A DNA stretch of 64,000 nucleotides from Porphyridium purpureum (taxonomy: Eukaryota > Rhodophyta > Bangiophyceae > Porphyridiales > Porphyridiaceae): the NCBI GenBank assembly GCA_008690995.1, contig VRMN01000009.1:434001-498000 (forward strand), given 5' to 3'. The position numbers and the translations under genes were made by a program. Shown here piece by piece: positions 20,534 to 30,790 of the stretch. The notes under the pieces were generated by a model. It did no database searches. It was not told the DNA's origin and saw only the letters and a list, made by a program, of their open reading frames with translations. Within the stretch, counting starts at the first letter, position 1. Every line of letters starts with the position of its first letter.

Positions 20534-22108
20534 TTATTCTGTGTACAGCGACTTATCCACCAGCGGCGGAATGGGCCCGATCTGGGTCCCAAGCTCCTGC
20601 TCAATCTTGTACAAATTGAAGCGATCGTCGTGCGTAATCATGTTAATCGCCAGGCCGCGGTGCCCAAAACGGCCACTTCGACCTACGCGGTGTAGGTACG
20701 TTTCCGAGCTCTTCGGAAAGTCGAAATTGATGACGACGTTGACAGCTTGCACGTCGATACCTCGCGTAAACAAGTCCGAAGACACCAGGTTGCGGCACTT
20801 GCCTGAGCGAAAGTCGTGAAACACGCGGTTGCGCTGGTCCTGAGGCATCTTGGCATGGATATAAAAGCATGAATATCCAAGCTGTGTGATCTTCTTAGCC
20901 AGTAGCTCTACACGGTTTGTGCTGTTGCAGAATATGATCGATTGATTGATCTGCAAGCGCGAGAAGAGAGTATTCAGGCAGTGCACCTTCTTTGCTTCTT
21001 CCACGTATGCATAATACTGCGTCAGACCCTGAAGCGTGAGCTCTTCCATCAAGTTGATTTCGTACGGCTTCTTCTGGAAACGGTCTCTGAATCCTTTCAC
21101 TGCTACCGGAAACGTTGCCGAAAACAGGCAAATCTGGCGCGTCTTGGGCAGGTGGCGGGTTATGATCTGCTCCAGCACGGGTGTAAACTCGTTCGACAAC
21201 AGCTTGTCCGCTTCGTCCATGACCATAAACTTGCACTGTCCAAGCTTGAGAATATTCTTATCGGCGAGATCCAGCACACGGCCGGGCGTTGCGATCAGAA
21301 TATGCACGGGTTGGTACAAGCGCATAATATCGTCTTTGAGCGACGTGCCTCCCGTCGACGTCATAACCTGCAGCCCTTCAATCCGCTTGCCAAGATTCTT
21401 GCAAACCTGCGCGTGCTGCAGCGCGAGCTCACGCGTCGGCACCAGCACAAGACACTGGATCACGTTGCGCGATGTGTCCACTTTTTCCAAAGCCGGAATC
21501 ATAAATGCAGCAGTCTTGCCGGTGCCATTCTTTGCGCGTGCGAGAATATCGCGTCCCGCTAACGCCACGGGAATGGCCTCCTCCTGAATCGGGCTCGGCT
21601 TCTCAAAGCCCTGCTCAAAAATTCCCATCAGCAGCTCACGCCTCAAGTAGTAGTCCTCAAACTCATTCCCCTTTGTGTCCGTAACGTCGCTCGTCTTGAA
21701 GCGTTCGTCCTTGGTTGGCAACTCAAGTTTCTCCTTGAAGTCTGGGTCATTCACGTCAATGTGCGAGAAGGGCGCCGGGTCGGGAACTGAGACGCCGGCC
21801 TGCGGAGCTTGTTGGATTCTGCTGTTGCTCGGCGCGGTGATCGTGCCGTTGCCGCCGTTCGGCTGCTGGTTCGCACTTTGAATCTTTCGTTGGTTCGCGC
21901 CGCTCGTTGTGAGCGCGTCAGCATAGCGTGTTGGAGCCGGGCCTTGAGGTCCGCGCAGTTGCGCACTGCGCTCCGCGTTCGTCATGACAGGGAAGCCATT
22001 GCCCGGTCCGTGTGCCGGTCCATTACCCGTGTTGATGTCGGCAGCCTTGGGCGCTTGCAAGTTCGCAGGTGGGCCTTTCAGCCACGGATTCGCCTTGGGT
22101 GCGCTCAT
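20534..22108 (-). CDS. DHH1: DEAD-box RNA helicase, DDX6/Dhh1/Me31B orthologue
   Basis: The 524-residue protein from ATG 22108 carries every DEAD-box motif: Q motif ([13 protein letters not shown]), I (AKNGTGKTA), Ia (PTRELALQ), Ib (TPGR), II (DEAD), III (SAT), IV (SIIFCNS), V ([15 protein letters not shown]) and VI ([10 protein letters not shown]). The sequence before motif Q ([18 protein letters not shown]) and [17 protein letters not shown] are diagnostic of the DDX6 group, which represses translation and activates decapping in P-bodies. An N-terminal Gly/Pro/Asn-rich tail of about 130 residues is lineage-variable. The divergent neighbour is the CUE-domain gene. Confidence 0.97.
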   Translation of the reverse strand: MSAPKANPWLKGPPANLQAPKAADINTGNGPAHGPGNGFPVMTNAERSAQLRGPQGPAPTRYADALTTSGANQRKIQSANQQPNGGNGTITAPSNSRIQQAPQAGVSVPDPAPFSHIDVNDPDFKEKLELPTKDERFKTSDVTDTKGNEFEDYYLRRELLMGIFEQGFEKPSPIQEEAIPVALAGRDILARAKNGTGKTAAFMIPALEKVDTSRNVIQCLVLVPTRELALQHAQVCKNLGKRIEGLQVMTSTGGTSLKDDIMRLYQPVHILIATPGRVLDLADKNILKLGQCKFMVMDEADKLLSNEFTPVLEQIITRHLPKTRQICLFSATFPVAVKGFRDRFQKKPYEINLMEELTLQGLTQYYAYVEEAKKVHCLNTLFSRLQINQSIIFCNSTNRVELLAKKITQLGYSCFYIHAKMPQDQRNRVFHDFRSGKCRNLVSSDLFTRGIDVQAVNVVINFDFPKSSETYLHRVGRSGRFGHRGLAINMITHDDRFNLYKIEQELGTQIGPIPPLVDKSLYTE

Positions 22109-23182
22109 CTTTGGTCACAGTTTCAATGTCTCCGAAACAGGAAGAAACGATAAACTCGACTTGTGCGTGTCTGCGCTGCGCGTGGGCCGTAAAATTGGTG
22201 GATCGAAAGAGCTTGCTGCCTGCTGGACAGGCCTTGTTCGCCAATGTTTGAAAATGGTTCTTTGCGCTTGCCGCCACGATCCAGGAATTGCCGGCGAAGC
22301 TGAATATGTTGTCTTGCAATCTTTCAAAGTGCGAAAAGATCTTCTTTTTGCGGCAGTCGCGGACTTTCCTTGCACGCGATTGCGGTCCGAAATTCGTCTC
22401 GCCGGAACCAAATCCGAAAGTCCTATTCTACTGTCCCGGCACTGCCTTTCCGCTGGCGCTCTCCGTGTCTCTCTTTCCGCTGTCGCACCAAGTATGCATA
22501 AAACGCGGTGCATGCATGCACTCACCTGGCCAGCTCCACGCAATGCTCAGTCGCGTGTCCGCCACGCTTCTCTCCGTCCGCCACCCGCTTAACCCCCCCT
22601 TCCACACCACCCCACTCACACGCGCCGGTATCCCCGCCTTCTGATATATTCCGTTCCTCCTCTCTTCCCAACCCCTCTACACTCCCTTCTTTCCCTCGCC
22701 GCCTTCTCTCCTCGTTCCCCTCCCTGCTTCCTTCTCTACACACACCCGCGCTTCAAAGACATAACCAACACGTCCCTTCCTCCTCCTCCTCCTCCTTTTT
22801 TCCTTGCCACCTTATACCACGCGGGTGTCATCTTATTGAAACAACGCGGTTTACTATACACACCACCATGTACATCACTTTCCTACAGAACGTCGCGGTT
22901 GGTTGTTTGCAAAGGAAATAGACACAGAAGCATATGAAAAAATTACAAGAAAAACTATTAGTCGCAATTAGGTAGTGGTGCTTAAGGCCCTGATTCTAAC
23001 CAGACAGATGAGTTAGATTGAGGGTTTGGTATGGATTTTAGGGGTTGGATTTGGATGGAGTCGAGTTGAGCAACGGATGAGAGAAGGTGCGGAGAAGGAA
23101 GGGATAGGTTGAGGAAGAGAGAAGGGTGAACGGAAGGAAGGACAGAGAGGGAGGAGGAGGAGGAAGAGGAAAAAGAATTAGG
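22109..23182. other. Divergent promoter region with opposite purine/pyrimidine tracts
   Basis: No gene is supported. The plus strand is strongly pyrimidine-rich at about 22560-22810 and strongly purine-rich at about 23040-23182. The second tract directly precedes the CUE gene start and the first lies upstream of DDX6, so each neighbour has a purine-rich strand in its own sense. Confidence 0.5.
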
Positions 23183-23851
23183 ATGGAGACTCTGGTGGGG
23201 ATGTTTCCCGGCTTGGATCGAGGCAGGTTAAGCACTGCGCTGGAGGCGCATAATGGGGATGTGGAGCGCGCGGCGAATTATTTGCTGATGGAAGGCGCGG
23301 AGGACGCATCGCGAACGGCGGCGCCACGCGGCACGGACGCGGCGACATTGCTGCGCTCGGCGCAGGACGCGCCAGATGCGGACATGGCGAGGATATTGCA
23401 GATGGAGGAGGACGAGCGCCTCGCAGCGAGGATGCAGCAGGAAGAGATGCGCCGCAGTGCCGCGCGGCAGCGCGCGCCAAATGCGGCCTCTGCGGGCGGC
23501 GAATTGTCCTCATGGTCACTGCCGTCGGCATCCGACTTGACCAGCGCCATTGGGCCAGTCGTGGAGCAAGTCAAGACATACGCCTACCAGGCATACGAGT
23601 CGGCCGTCAGGCTCGTCAATGATTACATGGCGCCAGACTCGACCACAGAGAGGAATTATTTGCGGCTCACGGTAGACGATGCAGACAGCGCTGGGGGCGC
23701 GGCGAACGCACAGGTCCTGCATTCATCGCGCGACCCGGCGTCCGAGGGATCTGTGCAGCGCCACTACGATGCTGGTGCAACCCGGAGGAGGACGGGTGCA
23801 GGAGTGGGCGCCTTTGGGCCGGCGGACTCTGGCGTCAAGAAGGACGAGTAG
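23183..23851 (+). CDS. CUE/UBA-type ubiquitin-binding protein
   Basis: From ATG 23183 the protein is 222 residues and begins directly with a CUE-like helix bundle: METLVGMFPGLDRGRLSTAL, then EAHNGDVERAANYLLM. It has the MFP motif after helix 1 and the closing LL of helix 3 that CUE domains use to bind ubiquitin. An Ala/Arg/Met/Glu-rich helix (residues about 65-95) follows, then a variable tail. An upstream in-frame ATG at 23126 lies in the purine-rich leader and is less likely. Partners are unknown. It converges on the MsrB-like gene, with 79 bp between them. Confidence 0.7.
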   Translation: METLVGMFPGLDRGRLSTALEAHNGDVERAANYLLMEGAEDASRTAAPRGTDAATLLRSAQDAPDADMARILQMEEDERLAARMQQEEMRRSAARQRAPNAASAGGELSSWSLPSASDLTSAIGPVVEQVKTYAYQAYESAVRLVNDYMAPDSTTERNYLRLTVDDADSAGGAANAQVLHSSRDPASEGSVQRHYDAGATRRRTGAGVGAFGPADSGVKKDE

Positions 23852-23930
23852 TCCAATGAGCCTCTGAATGCTTGCTTTAATTTTTCAGCTCAACATGTAA
23901 AGCCGCTCGGGTACAGCACTTTAGCTGTGC

Positions 23931-24785
23931 TTAAAGCTTGTTTCCAGCCACGGACACCAGGTTAATGCAATAGCGATTTCCCTTTGAGTCTGGCAAGTTA
24001 TGGCCCAAATGAGTTCCGTCTACTGACACGGTCTCACCGCCTGGCAGCACCCGCACGGTTTCCCAGTTGACCTCGTTGTCGCGGAAACTGGGCCAGCCGT
24101 GCTTCTTACTCTCTGCCAAAAAGTCCTCGTACGACCTGTCCACGGGCGCTGTGAAAAGCAGCCTTCCGCTGACCGGGTCGTAGTACTCGACGCCTTGCTT
24201 GCCCTGCACCTCCTTTTGCCAGTCGGTGGACAAGAAGTAACCAGAGTACTCAGCAAAGTGGCGATTGAAGCAGCAGATCTGATCTGTCACCTTGTAGTCC
24301 ACGCCAAAACGCAGGTTCTGCATCGGCGCCTTTTCGCAACTTCCGTGCGCCTTTTTCTGCATGATTTCCTCGCCGCCCATGACGACGGGCGGCCCGTACG
24401 GCTTGCCCATCTTGGACATGAGCGAGTCGAGCAAACTTGCCTGCAGGCCGCTCGAGCTGGGCCTGTTTCCCATGCGCCTTGCCGGCGCCGGCACCGATGT
24501 GCGCTTGACTGCGCGCGATACGACTGGCGCCCTTGCGTCCACCCACACCGACTCCTTTGCGGCGAGTGCTGGCGACAGTCCCGCCGCTCCGACAAACGCC
24601 GCCACGTCCGCTGAACCCTTTGCAGCCGCCGCCTTTGCCTCTGGTTCCATTCCCACCATCACCCCACCCTTCACCAGCATCCACACCAGCGCCACCAGCA
24701 GCAATACCACCAACAACCCTCTTCGTCCTGCTCTGCCTTCGCCGACGCACCAACTCCCCATCCACCTCGTTCCCACGGTTACCAT
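23931..24785 (-). CDS. MsrB-like methionine sulfoxide reductase with N-terminal membrane anchor
   Basis: ATG 24785 gives 284 residues. A hydrophobic helix (LLVVLLLVALVWMLV, residues about 24-38) indicates a signal anchor or bipartite leader. Residues about 150-284 follow the SelR/MsrB fold: the FNRHFAEYSGYFL region, KKHGWPSFRDN (GWPSF conserved), the DGTHLGHNL histidine motif and the catalytic Cys273 in NRYCINL. The first zinc-binding CxxC of MsrB is replaced by YYDPVSG, so this looks like a zinc-free variant. The expected reaction is reduction of Met-R-sulfoxide in proteins. The anchor suggests the secretory pathway or a plastid. Confidence 0.8.
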   Translation of the reverse strand: MVTVGTRWMGSWCVGEGRAGRRGLLVVLLLVALVWMLVKGGVMVGMEPEAKAAAAKGSADVAAFVGAAGLSPALAAKESVWVDARAPVVSRAVKRTSVPAPARRMGNRPSSSGLQASLLDSLMSKMGKPYGPPVVMGGEEIMQKKAHGSCEKAPMQNLRFGVDYKVTDQICCFNRHFAEYSGYFLSTDWQKEVQGKQGVEYYDPVSGRLLFTAPVDRSYEDFLAESKKHGWPSFRDNEVNWETVRVLPGGETVSVDGTHLGHNLPDSKGNRYCINLVSVAGNKL

Positions 24786-24875
24786 CTAAAGCCTTGGCGC
24801 GTTCCATTTTCCACTCTGCCATCTGGCCTTGCACGTTCCATCACACGCCAGTGACAATGCGTTCCCCCACCCCAA

Positions 24876-25048
24876 CTGTACATCCACTGTGCTTTCGCTG
24901 AACACCCACTGAACCCCGGGTGAGCATTCACTGTACCTGTGGTGAATCTTCGCTGTAATGCGACTGTACCTGGACTGTACCTGTATTGTTTGCAGAGCAC
25001 TGCGCACGTTATTTGCCCGTTACTTGTGTGGGTTGGAGGGTGTACAGT
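24876..25048. promoter_or_regulatory. Bidirectional promoter with five CTGTAC boxes
   Basis: Between the divergent MsrB-like and OPR genes lie CTGTAC at 24876, CTGTACCT at 24931, 24964 and 24975, and its complement TGTACAGT at 25041. Several near-copies (CGCTGAAC, CACTGAAC, CGCTGTAA) fill the gaps. Similar boxes occur in other intergenic regions of the window. The bound factor is unknown. Confidence 0.4.
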
Positions 25049-25205
25049 CAATTTGGGTGGAGGTTGAGCTCGCGCGGCCTTTTTTGCGAAACCGCGATAG
25101 GGTGGCGTGAAGTGGAGAGGCGTGTGTGCGTGTGTCCTGATGAGAATGGTGGTGTGGGTTGGTGTGGGGGGAAGGGTGAGGGGGTAGGCGCGCAGCTTTG
25201 CATGC

Positions 25206-28200
25206 ATGGATCGTGGTCTCGAGTGCGGGCCGCGTAGACAACGCGCGATGGCATGCGCTGCGGCGCGGAGCGCGGTGGAGAGTAGCGGCGCCGATGCGCA
25301 TCAGCTCGGTGCGACGAGCAACCATGCGGTGGACACGCCGCCGGCGGCGTTTGTCGAGTCGGTGTCTGCCGCTCTCCGTCTCGTCACCCGGCGGCGAGGC
25401 TGTGCGTCTGTGTGTGACGAGGACGTGGAGCAGGGCGTCGTGCCCTGCAAAACAAAGGCGCGGAGAAGACCAAGAGGTGCGGGTGATCCAACGCTCGTGT
25501 GTGCGGATGCGCGTCGGCGGAGTTGGTCATGCGCCGCCACTGCGTCGTTGTGTATGTGTGTCGCGCGGGTGCTTGTGACGCCTGCTCCTGGCTACGAACG
25601 GACAAGCAGCGTGATTCAGCCCAAGTCGGGCCGGCGCGGCACGCAACGCGCGTCGCGTCTTGTGCGGTTTCAGCACCACGTGCCTTCGTCATCGTCGGCG
25701 GTGCCAGATAAGAGCAGCCAGAGTGGCTCCGACGGCGTGGTGACTGCGCCTCTGAATGGAGCCTCAGCGGATGGCAAGTCCAAGCCCAGCTCCACACCGG
25801 GCGGACTGCAGATCGCCAACGGTCGCCGCTCGTCACATGCTGCGCGCATGCGGCAAAAGAGATCCAAACTGGCACCGGCAGCGGCAACAAATGGGTTGCC
25901 GCGGACTCCAGCGCAATCGCGTGGGAGTATAGTCTACGGAAAAGATACGCGGAAAGCGCCAACGACTGTGGCCGGCAAGATGCGCTTCGCGCAAAGTCGC
26001 CCTGCCGCTGAGCTCCTGGCCGAAGTTGAGGAAGCGTCCAATCAGCACTGCACAGTGGCGCAATGGGTGGTGGTTTGTGAGGCGTTCGCATCGGCAGACC
26101 ACGCAATGACGGCTCCGGGTGTGACCTTGCGCTTTTTTCGCACGCTCATGGCGGGCGCAAACATTTCAGTGCGGCACAGACGCGCCACACAGGGACTGCT
26201 CATTGCTGACGCGCGAGGAGCATCTGCGCCTCTGTGGAAGCAACTGGAAGCGTGCATTTCGCAATTCTCTGCCGTGGGCCTCATCAGTCTGCTGCACGCG
26301 TTTGCGTCAATCGGCGTGCTCCCCAAGGAACACATTTGGGCTGCGTGGTACAAAAGACTTGTCTGCTTGGACCAAAACGCTGGCACGGCGCTGGACGCAA
26401 AAGGAGTGAGCACGTGCATATGGTCACTTGCCAAGCTAAGCCACGCAAAGGTCCCGCGGGAGATCCGGAAGCTGCTGCTCTCTCGGCTGTCAAACACGTG
26501 TGGCGAATTGACGACCAAAGGCGTGTGCATCAGCATGTGGGGGCTGGCGCGGCTGCATTGGCCGGTCGTTCCTCAGCTCGTGCACGTTACAGAGCGCTCT
26601 CTGCACGAGCAGCCAGCGAGTTTTTCCGCACAGGGTCTGTCGAACCTCATTTGGTCGTTTGCTCAACTGGGCAGCAACGCCGTGAGCGAAAGCCTTCTTG
26701 ACGCATGGTGCGCGGCGTTTGACCATGCCAGCGATCGGTTCTCCGACCAGGCCCTCTCCAATATTGCATGGGCGTCTGCAAAGCTGCAGGAAACAAAACC
26801 TACGCAGCGAGCGGTGATGGATACCTCGAGACTCCACCTGTGGGAAAAGCGATTCATGGCTATCGACGCGGATCGCATTTCGGCACAGGCTAACGCAAAT
26901 TCAATGCACGCGTTTTGTTTGGCCGGGTGGCCCATGTCGCATCTCTTATTCCAGCGGTTTCAGCAGGTGTGGCGCCTGCAGATCGAGGCGCTTGGGCCCA
27001 GCGAATACGTGAGTATGCTTTGGAGTACCTCCAAGTCTGAAACTGCCGCTGCAGCTGTCGATGCGGAGTTAATTCGAGACATGTGCCGACTTTTTCCGCT
27101 GCATGTTGCACGCATGAATGGCCGCCACTTGAGCACTCTGATTTGGGCCTTTGCGCGCTTAGCATCCCATGAAGCGTTCAAGCGTGCGCAAGGCCAACCA
27201 AATCAAAAGAGACAAGGAAAAGGGGAGCTGTCGCTTCGTGACCATGGTGGAAGCGAGAGCGAGAGCGACGACGAGGGAGAAAATGTGCCTGTGCCAGAGC
27301 GTGAATTATGGTTTGCGTGCTGGTTGAAAGCGGCGGAGAATGCGAGCACGAGCATGGACGGTAGAAGCATAGGATTGACGCTCTACGCGCTCGCGCGCTT
27401 TGAGCTGAACCCGGGCGACCTGTCTGAAGCATTGTGGAATCAATTACTCGACGGCGTCAAGCATCGCGCGCGAGACATGGATTCTAAATGTTTATGCATA
27501 TCCGGATGGGCGCTCGGGAAGCTAGTGTCGCGTGGTTTCAAAGTAGAACAAAGCGTGTGGCGGGCCTGGCTTGCGTGCGCGGCGAATCGCCACGATCTTT
27601 TACCTGTTGAGCTTACGATGGCGTTCTGGGGCATTGCCAAGGGTTATCCGCAGGGCGCGCCGGCATGGATGCTATCGCTCGTGGAGCAAGGGTTGTGCCG
27701 CGAAGATGGCGAATGTGACTCTGCGGATGTCAACCGGCTTGGCAGGCGCGAATTGAGCGCGGTTATTTATGCGTACGGCATCATGCGGGTAGCGCCCAGC
27801 AATGTGGTTTTGGCAGCGTGGGCAGGGCGCGTTTTGCGGCTCGATCGAGAGCATGTCACGCCGTGGTTACTGTCAAGCGGGCTTTGGGCGTTTGCTCGTA
27901 TCAAGCAGCGTCCAAATAGGGCCTTTCTGAAGGTTTTACTTGATTGCACTGCGGACGAGCGGTGGATGGCGAATGCGTCTGCACAATCATTGAGCTGTCT
28001 CGCATGGGCATGTGCATCGCTTCGGTACATAGCGCCTCCTGCGCAAATCGTCAAAGTCTGGGCCGCGCGCCTAGTTCAGGAGGCGGCAGCGTTAAAGCCG
28101 TGCGAGACGATTGATGTGATTTGGACTCTTGGCAGGTATCGTTTGACAGAAGAGAGCCCGCTGTGGGCGTTGTTGTGCGAGAAGCTATGTTCCTTTGCTT

Positions 28201-28523
28201 CATCAGACTATTCACTGGAGGCGCTCCCCATTGCAAATGCTTTTTGGGCCATTGGATGCCGTGTCAAGCGTGACTCAATCCCTGACCACCAGTTCCTTGT
28301 ATTCGAGCAGCTGGCGCAGCGCGCCATGCCTACCATGGGCGCAAGCGATTTGTTTGTCATCCTGCAAGCATTCTACCGCATGCGCGGGATGCACATCAGC
28401 CCTTATTTTATGATCTCTTGGAAACTCGCCGCGCAGGAATGCCCGGATGAAGTTTCACCACAACGGCGGAACGCGATCGACAGAATTTTGGGGACCATTG
28501 AAGCGATGGGTGGTCCAAACTAA
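25206..28523 (+). CDS. Octotricopeptide-repeat (OPR)-like organellar RNA-binding protein
   Basis: ATG 25206 opens a 1105-residue frame. The first about 330 residues are basic, low-complexity and possibly targeting. From about residue 355 to 1050 the protein is built from roughly 14 helical repeats, each with a core such as STCIWSLAKL, LSNLIWSFAQL, LSNIAWASAKL, LSTLIWAFARL, LLSSGLWAFARI, LSCLAWACASL or IANAFWAIG. That pattern is the OPR/FASTK-like helical repeat used by algal nuclear proteins to bind specific plastid or mitochondrial RNAs. No RAP domain is visible at the C-terminus. An acidic hydrophilic insert (about residues 690-705) breaks the series. It would act in RNA stability or translation in an organelle; the target is unknown. 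Confidence 0.75.
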   Translation: MDRGLECGPRRQRAMACAAARSAVESSGADAHQLGATSNHAVDTPPAAFVESVSAALRLVTRRRGCASVCDEDVEQGVVPCKTKARRRPRGAGDPTLVCADARRRSWSCAATASLCMCVARVLVTPAPGYERTSSVIQPKSGRRGTQRASRLVRFQHHVPSSSSAVPDKSSQSGSDGVVTAPLNGASADGKSKPSSTPGGLQIANGRRSSHAARMRQKRSKLAPAAATNGLPRTPAQSRGSIVYGKDTRKAPTTVAGKMRFAQSRPAAELLAEVEEASNQHCTVAQWVVVCEAFASADHAMTAPGVTLRFFRTLMAGANISVRHRRATQGLLIADARGASAPLWKQLEACISQFSAVGLISLLHAFASIGVLPKEHIWAAWYKRLVCLDQNAGTALDAKGVSTCIWSLAKLSHAKVPREIRKLLLSRLSNTCGELTTKGVCISMWGLARLHWPVVPQLVHVTERSLHEQPASFSAQGLSNLIWSFAQLGSNAVSESLLDAWCAAFDHASDRFSDQALSNIAWASAKLQETKPTQRAVMDTSRLHLWEKRFMAIDADRISAQANANSMHAFCLAGWPMSHLLFQRFQQVWRLQIEALGPSEYVSMLWSTSKSETAAAAVDAELIRDMCRLFPLHVARMNGRHLSTLIWAFARLASHEAFKRAQGQPNQKRQGKGELSLRDHGGSESESDDEGENVPVPERELWFACWLKAAENASTSMDGRSIGLTLYALARFELNPGDLSEALWNQLLDGVKHRARDMDSKCLCISGWALGKLVSRGFKVEQSVWRAWLACAANRHDLLPVELTMAFWGIAKGYPQGAPAWMLSLVEQGLCREDGECDSADVNRLGRRELSAVIYAYGIMRVAPSNVVLAAWAGRVLRLDREHVTPWLLSSGLWAFARIKQRPNRAFLKVLLDCTADERWMANASAQSLSCLAWACASLRYIAPPAQIVKVWAARLVQEAAALKPCETIDVIWTLGRYRLTEESPLWALLCEKLCSFASSDYSLEALPIANAFWAIGCRVKRDSIPDHQFLVFEQLAQRAMPTMGASDLFVILQAFYRMRGMHISPYFMISWKLAAQECPDEVSPQRRNAIDRILGTIEAMGGPN

Positions 28524-28635
28524 CGCAACGCCCATCTCAAGTGCATTTCAAATAACATCCACATTCGAAGAACAAAAAAGACTATGGCTCACTTGCACAC
28601 GCTCGCTTACGCATACATATGCACTTTCAAAATGA

Positions 28636-29871
28636 CTAGCAATCGGTCTCCTCGTGCCCAAGCACGCTGCAGCTCGAAGCCAACTTGGCCAGACGGTTCT
28701 GGTTGCGCTTGCCGAGGACGAGTTCTGGGCAGCCTCGGAAGTCAACGTACGCGAGCCTGGTTGAATTCAACTCCACATTGCTGACATCGCGGCTGCCATT
28801 CAGCTCCAAATGCGTGAGTTTCGGCGACGTCACTACCAGGCTGTGAAGGCCTGAGCAATGTGATGCGTCGAGCCTTTCGAGCTCGGTAAAAGAGCTGAGG
28901 TCAAGCACGTTTTCACCGCGGCGACTCAGCAGCATGAAGTTCCGCATGCGCAATTCGCGCAGCCGGTAGGCACCAAACATGCTCAGAAAAGCAAGCAGCT
29001 CGTCGCGCGGTGCAAAGTTGTCGCTGATGTCGAGCACCTCGACCGTATCTTCGTACAGTTTGAGCTGGCAGTCCGCAAACTGCAGATATGAATGAGAGAC
29101 GCGCGAGAGGGTGCCGCACTCGAGATTGAGCCGTCGAAGCTTGGGCAGCCTGAACGGTACACGCAACAGCGGGTGGATCGCCTTGAGCGTGAGCTCGCGC
29201 AGGTTTGGAAACGCGCGCTCAATGTCCTCCGGCAAGTCGTCCACGCACAGATAAATTGAGTTTTGAATGGCAAGCTCCTGAACGTGAGGAAACGCGCCAG
29301 GCTCAAAGAAGCGGATGGGCCCGTCATGATTGTCGACGACCAAGGTGCGCATTGCCGGGAACGCGGCAGCAAACACGTGCGCGTCGAGCGCGACGTGTGC
29401 GACGTGCAGGCGCTGGACCGCCAAATTGAGGTGGTTGAACTCGTGCTGCAGAATATCGAGCACGACTTCGCACAGCAGCAGCGAGCGCGGGAGTACGAGC
29501 GTGCGCCTGATGCGCGGCTCGTTCATGAGAAGCCTGCGAAAGCGGGAGCACGCGTTGGCGACGCGGAAGAGGTCGACGAAGCAGGACTCGGAGATATGCT
29601 GCAGCACGATGGCGACGACATCGTCCGGGAGCTCGCGCAGGTTGAATTCCGGCTGCAGAGGCATGTGATTCTCACCCCACACAACCCTGCCGCATCGACT
29701 GCCTGCATGTCGCACAATTCCAGCCACGCACGCCCGGCTGCGCGTCACCAGCAGCCCCGACGAGGAATCGCCAGGCGCACGCAATGGCGGACCCACGGTG
29801 CCCCAGCGCGTGCTCACGACCTCGACGCCACCTCCTCCACTCTCCCGAAACTCCCGCGCACCGCTCTGCAT
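28636..29871 (-). CDS. F-box / leucine-rich repeat protein
   Basis: ATG 29871 (or an internal ATG at 29664 immediately before the domain) gives up to 411 residues. An F-box is visible as FNLRELPDDVVAIVLQHISE followed by VANACSRFRRLL. After it come irregular leucine-rich repeats (FPHVQELAIQNS, FPNLRELTLKAI, LPKLRRLNLECG, YRLRELRMRNF, FTELERLDASHC, SPKLTHLELNGS). Such proteins are substrate adaptors of SCF ubiquitin ligases, with the F-box binding SKP1 and the repeats binding the target. It converges on the OPR gene with 112 bp between stops. Confidence 0.85.
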   Translation of the reverse strand: MQSGAREFRESGGGGVEVVSTRWGTVGPPLRAPGDSSSGLLVTRSRACVAGIVRHAGSRCGRVVWGENHMPLQPEFNLRELPDDVVAIVLQHISESCFVDLFRVANACSRFRRLLMNEPRIRRTLVLPRSLLLCEVVLDILQHEFNHLNLAVQRLHVAHVALDAHVFAAAFPAMRTLVVDNHDGPIRFFEPGAFPHVQELAIQNSIYLCVDDLPEDIERAFPNLRELTLKAIHPLLRVPFRLPKLRRLNLECGTLSRVSHSYLQFADCQLKLYEDTVEVLDISDNFAPRDELLAFLSMFGAYRLRELRMRNFMLLSRRGENVLDLSSFTELERLDASHCSGLHSLVVTSPKLTHLELNGSRDVSNVELNSTRLAYVDFRGCPELVLGKRNQNRLAKLASSCSVLGHEETDC

Positions 29872-30557
29872 CTCGCCCACTCTCTCTCTCCTTCAGTCTC
29901 TGCTACTCCGACACCCAAAAAACTTACCGGCTCCCCTCAACCGAAAAGATTAGTATCTGTTGAAACCGGAAACCATTAAACCATTAAACCGAATGGGGTA
30001 AGCCGCGTTCCGAAATGTGGAAAGTTGGACTGCGTTCTCGTGGCAAGAGTGGAAGGGAGAAGCGCAGACACACACGCTTATGCAAATATACGCACGGACG
30101 CCGAGTTGCGTGCGTGCGCGAGCAGCACTTCGTATGCGAGCATTGAGCGTCGAGCGTCGAGCGCCTTTTACTTTCATCGATGCCATGACGCAAGGAGGTA
30201 TTTGGCTTCGGTACGGTGCGCCGGTTGGGAATGGAATCAACTGACGAAAGTCACATGACTTTCGCGCTGCAAACGCTACCGTTTGGCCGCGTCATTTGCG
30301 TGGACAAGACTTGCGCTAGAAATCTTCAGGATCACCGCAAAGCAGGCGATGTGCAGGGCTCGCGGGTGCTTCTTGAATCGTGGCATCGTAGACGTCGCAT
30401 GGACCGCGAACCATGCATTCGAGTCTCAAAGTGGATTAGCTCGAGGCGAACGAGACAGCAACCGCGTACTTAGCGTTCACATGTCACAATCTTACTGGAG
30501 TGCGTTCATGAAATCCACTTCTGGGTGCATTACATGCTAAGCGCTTGCGACTCGAGC

Positions 30558-30790
30558 GGCCTTGCCATGTGCAGGCTCAAGCACATCCGCGTTGTGATTT
30601 GCGTGCATCAAGGTCCTCGACCTGCATTCGACCACGTGGAAGGTGACGCCGGCGGAACTATTTCCGCACGGTACTGTTCACCTTTTAGGATTGGCGTCGA
30701 ACCAGGAGCCCCGCAGTACGACCGAGCTTGGAACACCATTGTCAAACGTGTTGAGGTAGTTCGCGCGTTTGCAGGAGTCGCGTGCTCGAG
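30558..30790 (+). pseudogene. Decayed copy of the 3' end of the downstream TKL kinase gene
   Basis: Two blocks match the kinase gene. Positions 30598-30633 match about 33467-33503, and 30691-30785 match about 33561-33655, each at roughly 80% identity by eye with small indels. The shared string CCGAGCTT and the run around GTCAAACG are in the same order and spacing as in the kinase C-lobe. The copy has no open frame. It is a tandem duplication remnant lying 5' of the functional gene in the same orientation. Confidence 0.75.
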
